This document shows, piece by piece, positions 11,525 to 25,800 of a stretch of 64,000 nt of DNA (the stretch's first letter is position 1; every line of letters starts with the position of its first letter). Position numbers and translations under genes: made by a program. The DNA is from Anthopleura xanthogrammica (Eukaryota; Cnidaria; Anthozoa; Actiniaria; Actiniidae): the NCBI GenBank assembly GCA_964019055.1, contig OZ025212.1:1642657-1706656 (forward strand). Direction: 5' to 3'. Under the pieces are notes generated by a model. The model saw nothing but the letters and a program-made list of their open reading frames with translations, had not been told where the DNA came from and did not search any database.

Positions 11525-12225
11525 GATCGACGTCCGCGGGTGATTGAAGTCAAAATACAACAATAATCAAGAAGCGATCCAATGTTTTGCAGCGAACTGT
11601 TGATCCAAGCTTCCTTACGCTTTATTCTGCACTAACAGCAAACGAAATTCTTCCAGCGATGAGAAAAGAAGCTAGAAATACGGCTGTTGAATGAGTCCTT
11701 CTTCGTCAGTGTTGTGTAAGCCACGAGTGAAGTTTCTCGTGTATCTCAACTTTCTCGACCAAAAAATCACTCATTTCCAACAATTCTATGCCCTAAACTT
11801 TTCATAAACACCTCCTCACAGTAATAAAAGGTCAAAGAAAGCAGTATTTAAAATGCGTAGGTATAAAAAAGGCGATAAAAGGTTGAAAATTTGAAGAAAA
11901 GTTTGAATATTTTCTTTGTCTCTTCAATTTTTCGCGCGCGTTTCAGAGTCTCGTTCCCGGGACGCTCGTTACACAGGTAGCCCACGCCCAAAGACATTAA
12001 ATTTGGAAGTAAAAAATAGTAAAAACACAAATAAAATTTATCTTTGATATTAAGCTAGAATTTATATAAAGTTGCGCTATAAGTTTGAATGTTTTTAACG
12101 ATTTTCTTTGCTGTAATGATAAATCTGATACTTGCGGTGCCAAAACTTAGAATTGGGCTTTCTGTAGTTCAAAGGGAAGGGGAAACTGAGTTCTAGTGTT
12201 GTTGGACACGTAAAAAATATCCAAG
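11525..12225. promoter_or_regulatory. shared bidirectional promoter of EXO1 and YIPF4
   Basis: The start codons of EXO1 (minus, 11524) and YIPF4 (plus, 12226) are 701 bp apart and diverge, so one spacer must serve both. A TTTCGCGCGCG element around 11930-11942 resembles an E2F site (TTTSGCGC). The YIPF4 start is embedded in AAGATGGCTGCC, close to the YY1 element often found at TATA-less starts. No clear TATA box was seen. Promoter function is inferred from position. Confidence 0.55.
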
Positions 12226-14454
<2,229 letters not shown>

Positions 14455-14585
14455 TTAATTGCTGGAAAAATATTAATGGACATTCAACAGAGACAAAGGA
14501 CTCAAATGTTGCTTCATATATGGGATATAGGAAGTTGGCAATTACAAAATTCATTGGGAAAGTAATACAACAAAACTGTCATCTA

Positions 14586-15060
14586 TAGTATTTATTGGTA
14601 CTGTTTGTTTCTTGTGTCACTTGAGCTCCCATCAAGACACACCAGTATCAAACAAGACTTGTATCTATTGTGTCGTGTGTATAATAGATCCCTTTCATAT
14701 GACATCAAAGCAGCTAAATTTGAAGGACAAAATGAAAAGATTTCAATCTCCTGAGAATTGGAACCTATTGTTTTGTCCTCAAAATTCAGCTGCATTCTGA
14801 CGTGCTGCAAGGGCTCTATAGGATAATGAGCTAAAGCTAGTTAGATCATTTCAGTTATAGCATTTACTGGTACTAGGGTACTGTTCATGTGTCACATCTC
14901 TTGAGCTCACCTCAAAACACACCAGAATCAAACAATCACCTAGAGTAGGATAATGAGCTGAGGCTAGTTAGATCATTTCAGTTATAGCATTTACTGGTAC
15001 TTGGGTACTGTTTGTTTATCACATCTCTTGAGGTCACCTAGAAAACAAGCACCTCAGGTT
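14586..15060 (+). repeat. degenerate triplicated segment
   Basis: The words TTACTGGTACT.GGGTACTGTT, TGTGTCACATCTCTTGAGCT and ACACACCAG.ATCAAACAA recur in order at about 14590-14660, 14860-14935 and 14985-15055, with divergence and unequal spacing. GATAATGAGCTRARGCTAGT precedes the second and third copies. Confidence 0.65.
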
Positions 15061-16689
15061 CCCAGTGTATATTAGGTGGATGAATTGAAACTTCTTAGAT
15101 AAATCATAGTCTTTAGACAGACAAGAATACAAGCAGATAATAAATTGAATCAAGAGAACTAGAAAGTCTAAAAGTGCCTGGATTCCTGATATTAAATCTC
15201 ATGCATTCAACCATAGTTAGTTCAACATAACAATTTTATCTTATGCTTATGTTTCCGGGTGCTAAAAGCCAGGTTTTTTTAATGAATTCATTTGCAGAAG
15301 ATAATTTCACTATGTGGTCACAGAATTTTAAGTTTAGACATTTAAGTTTAAGTTAATGAAATAAAACAATAGAAAATTTTTATTATGTAGCACTCTTACA
15401 CTCTTGCTATTTTTGTTGAAAAAAGGATAGTAAGTTATTGTTGAGTTATTTGTCATAATTTTAATTGAATTGAATCATTATTTTATGAAATGGTGGGCAA
15501 AAACTAAGTCATTTTGTGTGGGATCGCAAAAAAATTAATTGCTTTCTGCCTAATGCAAGAGGCACTAAAAAACATAATGAAAAAGGCAATTTGAGAAGCA
15601 TAATGTTTCTTCAAAATTGCCAAGTGACTCTTCTAAATCTCCAAGGGATATGTCTCTCCAAGGGATATGTCTCTCCAAGGACAGTCTGTCTGGAAATTCA
15701 TGTGGATTCTTATTCTTCCAAAAATTTACACAGCTTGACAAAAAATTGTGTGTTTAAGATTGGATCAAATGATATTCTCAATTTCTAACTTAGCCCACTC
15801 TGTGGAACTGATGTCATTATTGCTCAATATCAGCCTAGTTTTGGCCCCTGTTTCATAACTTCTACATCCCACGTGATATTATAGCTGATTCTTAGGTCTT
15901 CTGGCCTATACATTACAAAGAAGATGGTGGGTGGATTTATTACTCAAGGGATTTTTCATTAATGGGGTTTTTTCAAGCTCACTCACATGCTGACTGCTTG
16001 CTTATGATGTTGTTAAAAAGGAACATAATTATATGTTCATGCATATATAATGGAGGTGGTGATATGGTGTTGTTTCATTTTTATTACACCCACGGACGTA
16101 AACCTTAATGGCAGGTGTTACCGATAATTATTATTAGCATCATTAAAACCAATTCTATTTCATTTCAAATTTTTTAATCTTCTTGTTTATCAAGCCTTCT
16201 ATGCATTAATAGCTAAATTAGACGTTCTCATTTTATTTCATTTCATTTCATTCAAAAAGCTTTCTCTAACACAATTTTTTTAATAAATAGTGGAGCTGTA
16301 TTTTTGGTATAAGAGGGGCTTTCCCATTTCAAATCTCTTCCTAATGTAAAAGATCATTGACATACTTCTCTTTTCTCAAGAACATATCTTTTAATAAAGA
16401 AAATATATAGCAAATGGGAATAAAATGGTATGAATAGAATGGGAAAATATTGCAACTAATTCTTGAAAAAAGAATTTTCAAATTTCATTTTTTATGATGT
16501 TAATTTTTTGGACTTTTACTAATAAATTTGTTGATTTTGATTGATAGAGATATAAATTTGTCAAAAGATTCTGATTGGGGTTCTTTCACTTTTTTTCTAT
16601 TTTTCACATTCATGTTTTCAAAAATCATGTTGATATCCCATAAAGCATTGTGGTCGAGCAGCAAATCAACTGCACCAGAACGAGGTCAA

Positions 16690-16806
16690 ATCAAAATGGC
16701 GCGTGTCCGAGTTGCAAGAAGGACTAGAGGAATGCTCCTGAAAAAACACTAAAAATGCAGCCTTGGCTTAAAACTTTTACAACTCAAATCCCTTCACACG
16801 TTAAAG
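16690..16806 (+). promoter_or_regulatory. USP34 5' leader with YY1-like element and short upstream ORF
   Basis: CAAAATGGCGCG at 16693-16704 resembles a YY1 element, which often sits just downstream of TATA-less starts. If it is transcribed, its ATG (16696) opens an 18-codon upstream ORF (MARVRVARRTRG..., stop at 16750-16752). That ORF closes before the USP34 start at 16807 and could dampen translation. This is inferred from sequence only. Confidence 0.4.
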
Positions 16807-19800
16807 ATGTCAGAATGCTGTAAAGATTTGTTTTTAACGCTCGAAAAATGTGAGCTTGACTGTTTTTTTTTCTCAGTTTGAGAACTCGGAGTGTTGGCTG
16901 TTTTTGCGCCGTCACCGCTCACAACCCGGTAAAAAAGCTTACTTCAAACTCTTTTTAATGCTTCACAGATGAACTAGATGAACCACAATTTACCAAAGAT
17001 GACACCTTGACAGTAGTTACTTATATTTTATCCTGGCAACAACGGTAAGGCGGGAGACACATCACTAATAATTTGTCTGGCAACTCTTGCCTCGTGCTAG
17101 AAAAAAAAAACACCAAAAATAATCCAACTTTTTCTTTAAATTAAAAAATAAAAGGCTATCTGAATTTGTACTTCATTTTAGGCAATGTAGATGCGTCTTC
17201 AAAGACCAACTGAATCTCTCCCGGCTTGAAGACCAACTACAAATTATTCTTGGTTGTGCAATAGAGAATATTAGCTCTTGGACATTGGAACCAGAAGGAC
17301 CAGAAGACATCAATGGCGAACAACAGGAGTCTTGGAGCGACATTGACAAAGAAAAACTCTTCCTTGCCGTCTCTAAAATCTTCCAAATTCATTTTCCCTT
17401 TTACCAAGCCAGACAGATACCCCTCGTGCGACAGGTTTGTATTTTTTTTCGAGAGGATTTTAGTAAATATGAACTGGTAAGCTTATATGTTAAGCAGGTC
17501 AGAAGTTCATGCAAGACCGTTGCAAATCAAGGTTCCAATTCATGATCACCTTATTTTACACCTGGAAAAACTGACTTATCAAGTTTTATTCGACACATGT
17601 TTGTAACCAATTATTGAACGGTAAACAATTTTCAAGTGTCATTGATATTTGACCAACGAATTTCCAGACCGTGTCAAATGTTATGATAAACGGATACTCC
17701 ATTTTGATCGATTTATTATCGCAAACTTGAAAAATCTTGAATGGATTTGTTAAATATTTAGCTATTAAATTCATTCACTGATCATATTATGTTATGCAGG
17801 ATATTACAGCTAAGGATTGTGCTAAATACTGTGACATGAGTGTAAGTATAAGTATATGTTTGTTTTAAGTAAGATTTTTCAAGACTGTGTGAATAAGATG
17901 AGGTGTTGTGTTTGTGTTTATTTTGCATGTCACTCATTCATTCATCCAGTAATTCTCACACACTCATCCATTCTTCCATTCATTCTTTCATATACTTGAT
18001 TGGTCAATCACCTTTAAAATATTTACTCTTTTCAATTTCTTTAAAATATTGTACAAAATATTCTCAGTGACAGTTTTTTACTCATTCATTCATTCATTCA
18101 CTTATCAATTTGATTTGTCCAGTTCATAATTTTGTGACTTCCATAAAATTTAAAACTACACAATTGATAGGGTGACTAGAATTACACAGAGTAATTTTCA
18201 TCAAGGCCCTTCTAGATCAAATTAGAATTTAGAAGTGATTTTTACTGAGGGAGGAAAACTCTAGAACCTGGAGAAAAATCTTTGAAACACGGAGAGAAAC
18301 ACCAAACAACTCTACCGGGTACAATGCCGAGTTCAGGGAATTTTAAAAACCTAGGTTGCATTAGTGAGAGGCGAGTGCTCTCAATGATACACCATGCATA
18401 ACTAATTGCCTTGCTAGATTTTGACGCCCTTCACATTAGCCTATTGTCTTATATGAATAGAATTCAAGGACCTCCTGGGATGTGTTTTTGAAAATATGAA
18501 AATGTGCGTTGTCTGGAATGAAAACAGGTGCTTGAAGAGGCATCACAATGAAACAACTTTGATCATGTATTTTGAACTTTAGAATTTAAATTCAGTTATC
18601 CATCTCATTGGTTATTTTCTGATTCATACCCTAGATTCTTGTGATCTCGAATATTATATTTAAAATCTCCTGATCATTGTGTAGTTCTTACCTTGGGAAA
18701 GCAAGTTTGACGCATCCCCCAATTTTGCTTATTGTACATGGGCACAGATTTTTAACACCTAATATAACTCCTCTGGAATTGGGGGAGAAGTGGTACCAAA
18801 TTTAAACCTTGCACCCAGTCAGTCCCATGATCCTTTGCAATAGGTGGTCATTACCAGTATTTCTTTGACTTCAGACAGGCAAATTCTCTTCGTAGTATAG
18901 AATTTGTAACATCAATTGGAGTACTGAAAGGAAACCACTGAAAGATGCAACTAATGGCACATTATCCCATAGGTTGGTGAGGTTGCAGAGGCATTGCTGA
19001 TAAATATTGCATATTTTTGTGAGAATGGAGGGCTTGCAGCGATACGAGAAGCCTTCCAAGCAACAGGAGACAAGATGCTACCTTTCCCAATCGCTCATCT
19101 ACTCATCAGCATTGTTAGCCAGGTATACAGGGATTTCTCTCTCCCTCTCTCCCCCCCCCCCCCCCCCCTCTCTCTCTCTCTCTGGGTTATATCTTCTTCT
19201 AATGATTCTTGGGTCTAAATAAAAATAGAAATACAGTGAAATACAAGGTCCCATTACCTCGAACTTGAGGTCCCATGGACTTGAATCAGTATAGCACTGT
19301 GCAATATTTCACCAGGCACACAAGCATGGTTAAGTCATACAGCAATCAAAATTTCATTGCATGCATCCTTGCAGCACTTACTTGCACATGCAACAACTAG
19401 TATTATTAACTTGTTTTTCAGCTGCGAGTGTGGTTTAGTGTCCAGGCAATAGTCCAGTACATTGTTCCACTACGAGGTCCTGTCATTAGGTATGGAAAAT
19501 TTCAAGTCATTCCTACTTACAGTAAGGCAATACACTGTACATTGATGTGATTTCCCACCATAGCATAATGTCAGAAAAAGAAGCAAAAATAATATGGCAG
19601 TGGAATAAACATGTGCCTATTAACATATCAGTTTGTCGTTTATATTCCCACCCCTTCCTTCCTCATCAGTAACAACTGAAAGCTAGGCAGAAAGTGAAAT
19701 TTATATTTGTAAAAGTTCCCATTTATTTTCTAGAGGAGTATTCCTTAGTCTTCAGTTTGTTCTGTTATGCAAAGGAAGTATGATGTTTTTAAAAAAAATT

Positions 19801-22800
19801 TTGCCGCTTAGATATTTATGCCAACTATCTGACAAGGAATTGCGGCAGCAAGATGGCTGGGCAATGGCTGATTCTATGTGGAATGGAGTCAAAGGACCTT
19901 CAGAATCAATGCCAATATTTGATAGTTTCACAATGTAAGTTCTGACATTCGTTTAAAATTTTATGGCTACAAATTAAATTATTAAACCTCATTTTCCCTC
20001 TATCTAATTTACAGAGATAGTCTTGACCTGGCCTTCAAGTACTTCACATCGTCAACTTTAACAGTGAGATTAGCAGGCCTCAGTCAGATTGCAGTAAGCT
20101 TTCTTTTCTACAACCTTCTACTCCTTGTGTGTTTGGCTAACTTTAAAGATAATTAATTGGTTGGCCATGGTACGGAACATCATGCTGTAATCTACTACAT
20201 TATGACTGATTTTTTGTTGGCTGTGCCTTTTGTTCTTTCTAGAATCAAGTTCACATGTTCATGGATATATATCAAGCTAATACTGTAGGAGAGGCTGACA
20301 AGTAAGAACTATTTTTTTAATGCACTAAAGCTACAGACATGGTGCAACATTGTGTGCAAGGTTGCAGGCAATTGATATTGCGAGCTGTGTCACGTGATGC
20401 AATTTATGTCATTATTTTCTGGACTTAGAAAGACCTATTTTGTACCATGTTTTAGAATTATCATGAAATGACATTTTCCCCTTTTCTTTTTTTAGCATTG
20501 GTGCAGAGTTGTCCCAATGGCTGGTTGATAACAGCATTATTGAACACTTATTTGGACCAAATCTACATGTCGAGGTATGACTAGCATGATATATCGAGGA
20601 TATTAACACTCTCGAACTAGTAACAGTTACTCAACAATCTAGTTAAGCTTATTACATTTCAATGTTAATGATCATTGAGGTGTTGCTAACATAGTTTGTG
20701 CACATGTTCTTTTCCATCCAAATAGCTGCTGAAACAATCTCAAGTAATACTAAACTATATGGCCCAAGAAGCTTGTATAACAAATCAGCACCTGGACTGT
20801 ATCTGGGCTGCTGCGCAGGTAGGCACTGCTATCATTGATTACCTTTTAAAGAAAAGAAATGAATGTTGGGGTAGCAGTAGAGGTGGGCAATCAAGGGCAG
20901 TATACTGGTAGTTCTTTCACTTCTCACCTCTGAGGTCTTGAGATCAATAGGCCTTTTGCAACAACAGGTCACGTGACCCTACCCCTCTTAAATCGAGCAA
21001 CTGTGTCAAAATGAAAAGAGCACCTCAATATTAGTAAGAAGGTGAAATCTCAGCTCCTAAGATGTAACATGAGGCACGTAGACAGTGAGAATCTGAGAAC
21101 TAATCAAAATGTAGAATAAAAGCAATGAATTGATCTTCGGGTTTTTTGGTGTTCCTAATTTACTTAAGCAAATACTCAATCCCTTTCAGTTAAAGCATGC
21201 AAGTCGTTACGTCCATGACTTGTTGACAGTCCTCACCAAACAGCTCCACATGCCGTCCATTCGGTATCTTCTGGCTTTGGCTTCCAAGCTTCACCCTTCT
21301 ATACACACAAAACAAACACTCTTCTTGGCTTCACTTCTGCTGAGGATCTATTGGAGCTCAGGGCTGTCGTCTGAAGTACAGGGACCTTCTAGTGGTCATG
21401 TGAGCAGCCCGGTACAAGGACCTATCTCTGCTAGTAAGTAGTGATAGATATTAGTTGTTTCGAGTTTGAGGGAAAAACTAGGTCAAGTTGCCAATGCAGT
21501 GCATTGTGGGACTGTTTGGATGAAATAGATGCCATCTTGGATATATGTCCCATAAAACAGTCCCACTATATACTGCAATGGCAACTCATAAAATACATTA
21601 TGTATTTAGGAAAATTTGTGTGGTACGAATAAAATATCTTGTATCATTCTTTCATCATTAAAAATTTTGTTCATTCATTCTTTTTCTGCTTACCTATTCA
21701 ATCATCTCTCCATTATTTCCTTCTTCCATTTACCCACCCACCCATCCATTTATTCACTCATTCATTCATTTGTCAATTATACTATATTTGACTAAATTTA
21801 AAATACAAGTTACATCAATCAAAATATGTCCAAATATGCACTGACCGCTTGCTGCATTTTCCATTACTTCCTCAACTTATTCATTACCCATTCATCCGTT
21901 CATCCATTCATTCATTCATTCTTTTATTCACTAATTCATCCATTCATTCATCAATTCATTCATCCATCATCCATTAAAACATTCAACATTCATCCATTCA
22001 TCCATTCATCCATTCATCCATTCATCCATTCATCCATTCATCCATTCATCCATTCATCCATTCATTCATTCATTCATTCATCCATTCATTCATCCATTCA
22101 TTCATCCATTCATTCATCATCCATTCATTCATTCATTCATTTGTCACTGATACTTTATTAGTTAAGTATAATCCAAATAATGCACTGACCGCTTACTGCA
22201 TGTTCTTACTTATGATGCATGTGGAACGAAGCCAGTGCTAGAGATCACCATAATCTAAGCATGTCCAGTAATACATTAGGACATGTAATACAAGTGGTAA
22301 CATTCTTTAATTTTAATGTATATTTTCCTAGGGGTAGTTTCATTCATTGTGAGTCGTATGATTTGAGGATGGAAGAAAATAAGAATGGGAAACAAATGAT
22401 CAGCATGCAGGCAGGCAACCTAATCAATGTTATTTATGTTTTAGGTGCAACATCAGCTGCTGTTGCAGCTGCAATGCAAAGGAAGTTTAGACAAAATGGA
22501 GGAAGTATGAGTCAGAGCAGCAGTAGAAGCAACAGTATGAGTGAAATTAGTATTGATGGTGATCAGAGAGATATTGAAGAGCCACCTTCGCCACGAAAGT
22601 TTACTGAGTAAGCACAGTACCATTGATGTATCATTTCTTCCTCCCTCCCTTCATCCCTCCCACCCTCTCTCCTCCCCTCCCAAGGGATGATCCAGGGGGT
22701 GAATTGGGTTACTAGTGACCCCTATTGGAGTTGAATATAATAAGAATAAAGGATAAGATAAGACCAAAAAAGACACTATGTAATGCCTTGCTAGGTACCA

Positions 22801-25800
22801 GTCACTCCCTTTGAAATCATATGGATCTGCTACTGCCTGCCTCCCTCCCTTCCTTCCTTCCTTCCTTCCTTCCTCCTTTCCTTCCTTCCTTCCTCCCTTC
22901 CTTCCTTCCTTGTTTCTTTTCTTCCTTGCATGTGGACCCATTGCTTGCATTCCCATAGTGTCACTCCTTAGATTGCTCTCGCCTTATCAAGTAATAACTA
23001 ACCAAACTTCTAGTGTATGCATGGCTTTATTCTGTACATGGAAACGGTGAGATCCAGAGCAAAATGAATGCTAATATCTTCTAAAAATTATTATTATTTA
23101 AAGCCTTCCACCACAAGACCTAGAAATGGAAGAGGTCAACTGCCAAGGACATGAATCAGCCCTCCCACCTGACTTTGACAGCCCTAACGTAGACTACCCT
23201 AATCTGGACAAGGGTGAGGAAGATGCCGATATCGACAGCAACAGTTGTACAAACAGCCATGCTAGTTCTCTGTCTGACAGACGAGATCTTGATGACTTTG
23301 ATGGTGATGATGTAGAAGATGAACTAACACAACTGAAGGCAGTGGCAGCTTTGAGGAATATACAGAACAGTTACGGAGAGGATAGGAAAGGCTTTGATCT
23401 GAATACTGTGTGTGATAAAGGCGAGACTTTGCTATGGGATCTCTTACAGGATGAGAATGCTGTAAGTATCTATTGACTGAACTGGCTTGGGTACAATGTT
23501 TTGTCATAATTGTAGTGCATCTGCCTCTTGGCTTTGGGTTTGGGGTTCAATTCCTGAACTGAGCATCTCATGTCGTGTTATGAATTCAATCACCCCAGAG
23601 GTTTTCAAAGACATATGTATAGAGGGAAGGATGGATAGATAGAGGGAGAGAGGGAGGGAGGAATGGAAATGGTTGATGGATGGATGGAAAGGGTGAAACC
23701 GAAAGGGCAATTGATGGATGGAGGGATGGATGGATGGATGGAGCAATATACAGATAGAAAGACAGACAGAAAGACAGACAGACATGAAGCCAAAGGGAAG
23801 ACAGACAGAAATATAGGCAGACAGTTATCTTACCTTTCTCTAGTCACTGTGTGTCAAAATTCAAACTTCAACAAAAGTCTTTATCCCTTTTCACTCTAGA
23901 TTCACTTGGAAGATGGTTTGATTCAGGAGGCAGAGAAGCTGCTTTGTCAGCTCATCTGCTACACTGGAAAGAAGAAGATAAGAATGAAATTCATTGAAGG
24001 TTGTGTGGCAAATCTTGCTAACAACAGGTATTGAAATTTCTATTGTTGAAGTGCAAACAACAAAGTTTGATGTCTCGTTTGCAAACTATCATTTTGACAG
24101 CTGTCAATCAAAGTACTAAGAGCAACTTTATTGGTTTAGAAACATTTCACTGCCAAAAATTAGATGTAAGTGCCATGGTTGTAAAAAAAAGTATTTTGAT
24201 CGACAGCTATAAGAATGCTAGTTTCTAACAGATAACAGTTATGAAATGCCAGAAATAGCATTTCTGAAACCCCCCTTTCAAAATCCGGCTCCACCACTGC
24301 TATCCATTTCTCAGTTTCATATACTTACTTTCATTCTTGTACCATTTTTATAGAACAGAATTTCTGATGCTTTCACTTTTTTCCTAGATCTGTAGTCATG
24401 TCTCTTCAGCTCCTCCCTAAATTATTCAGCTCTTTCCAACAATATGTAAATGTCAGCTCTGGCCCACATTGGGTGACAAAATGGGCCACCTCCGAGCTTG
24501 GTATCATGGAGTTATTCTTCAAGAATCTTGTACTCTACATGGACAACAATAGCAACAAGAAGACGTCATCATGTTCTTTGTACAGTCACAAGGAAGAAGT
24601 CCAAGCAAGACTGCAATTTCTGTCGTCAATATTTTCTAATGAACTCTCAAAACCAGAATTTGGTAAGATCTTTAAAATAGCCAATTTTCTGGTTAAGTGT
24701 TCATCCACAAAGCAATTCAAGATGGCACTTTTGGGAAACAATGGAGTAATCCTGATATATTCTTCTCCCCCCCCCCCCCCCCCCCAGGAGCCATGCCTTA
24801 AATTGCTTTGTGAGTAACCACTCTACCAGAAAATCGAAAGTGGGCTATTTTTACATATATATTATATTGTTGTCTCTTAAATGTTTCAATTGTTTTTTAG
24901 TAGGCGTTTTAAGAAGAGATTTTTGTGGGGAGAGGGAATACCCAACACTATGACCCAATTCTAATGCTCAATGAGGAGTGGCTAGCTATTCAATCCCCCT
25001 GGATCCCCCTTGGGTCAATTCACAACATACTCTTCTCTTAGTCATACAACTCTGTTGTCTTTCAGGTTTAAGTCTAGATCAAGTTGATGTGCTGTGGTCA
25101 GCATTAGTGAATGACTGTGAGTGTTCAGACGAGGCATTGGAATGGTTTGTACAACAGGCTCAGAGTAAAGATCTTCATGCTCTCAACAATGAGGCACTAA
25201 AGTACATCTTTACTGAAAAGGTAATGCATTCATGTTTCAGCTAAGTTAATAGCAAAATAAATACATGTATGTCCAAAGTGGCACAAACCAAAAGAGTAAT
25301 AAGGCACAGGCTATATATCAAGGATATCTCTTCTCACTCTCTCTATCCCCCCCTTCTATCCCCTCCATCCATCCATTCATCCATCCATTTATTTGCCACT
25401 GATAATTTGTTAGATAAGTATAATCCAAATAATGCACTGACCGCTTACCGCATGTTCTTACTTATGATGCATGTGGAACGAAGCCAGTGCTAGAGATCAC
25501 CATAATCTAAGCATGTCCAGTAATACATTAGGACATGTAATACAAGTGGTAACATTCATTAGTTTTAATGTATTTATTCATAGGGGTAGTTTCATTAATA
25601 AATTGTGAGATTTGAGGATGGAGGAAAATTTGAGTAACAATGGGAAACAAATGATGAGATGCAGGCAACCTATTCCTTTCTCCAACTCATGAAAATTAAT
25701 GTCTCATAATAGTTGTTTAGCTGCTTACATGTGTCAAAATCTTATATAAGTTTGGTTATAATTTATTCCAGCTGCCATCCATTGCACCTGAAACATTCAC

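Larger units (their letters stand above)
14455..16806. other. intergenic spacer between YIPF4 and USP34
   Basis: AT-rich DNA. It holds three diverged copies of a unit at 14586-15060, a 3-copy 17-bp tandem at 15641-15680 (GGGATATGTCTCTCCAA) and TTTCA runs near 16230. The likely USP34 promoter lies at its right end. No conserved exon was recognised. Confidence 0.5.
16807..23461 (+). other. USP34: USP34 exons 1-14, residues 1-610 (N-terminal helical region)
   Basis: Exons: 16807-16849, 16969-17044, 17182-17434, 17800-17841, 18973-19122, 19422-19489, 19812-19934, 20015-20093, 20243-20301, 20496-20574, 20726-20818, 21190-21433, 22445-22607 and 23104-23461. Landmarks are KIFQIHFPFYQ, INIAYFCENGGLAAI, LDLAFKYFTSSTLTVRLAGL, IIEHLFGPNLHVE, DCIWAAAQLKHASRYVHDL and HPSIHTKQTLFLASLLL, all in the vertebrate order. 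Exons 13-14 encode a Ser- and Asp-rich low-complexity stretch (SQSSSRSNSMSEISIDGDQ, DDFDGDDVEDE). It is much shorter than the equivalent human region and accounts for most of the size difference. Exon 14 ends FDLNTVCDKGETLLWDLLQD, where conservation resumes. Confidence 0.92.

Noticed and set aside
16877..16928. candidate USP34 exon between exons 1 and 2 (acceptor TTTCTCAG, donor CGGTAAAA)
   Set aside because: Joining it to exon 1 creates an immediate TGA. Direct joining of 16849 to 16969 keeps phase and gives the expected spacing to TYILSWQQRQC.
21826..22161. 111-residue His/Pro/Ile/Ser open frame
   Set aside because: Frame through the TCCATTCA array; not conserved, and lies in USP34 intron 12.
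22651..22956. minus-strand Lys/Glu/Gly-rich open frame
   Set aside because: Translation of the CCTT repeat tract in USP34 intron 13.
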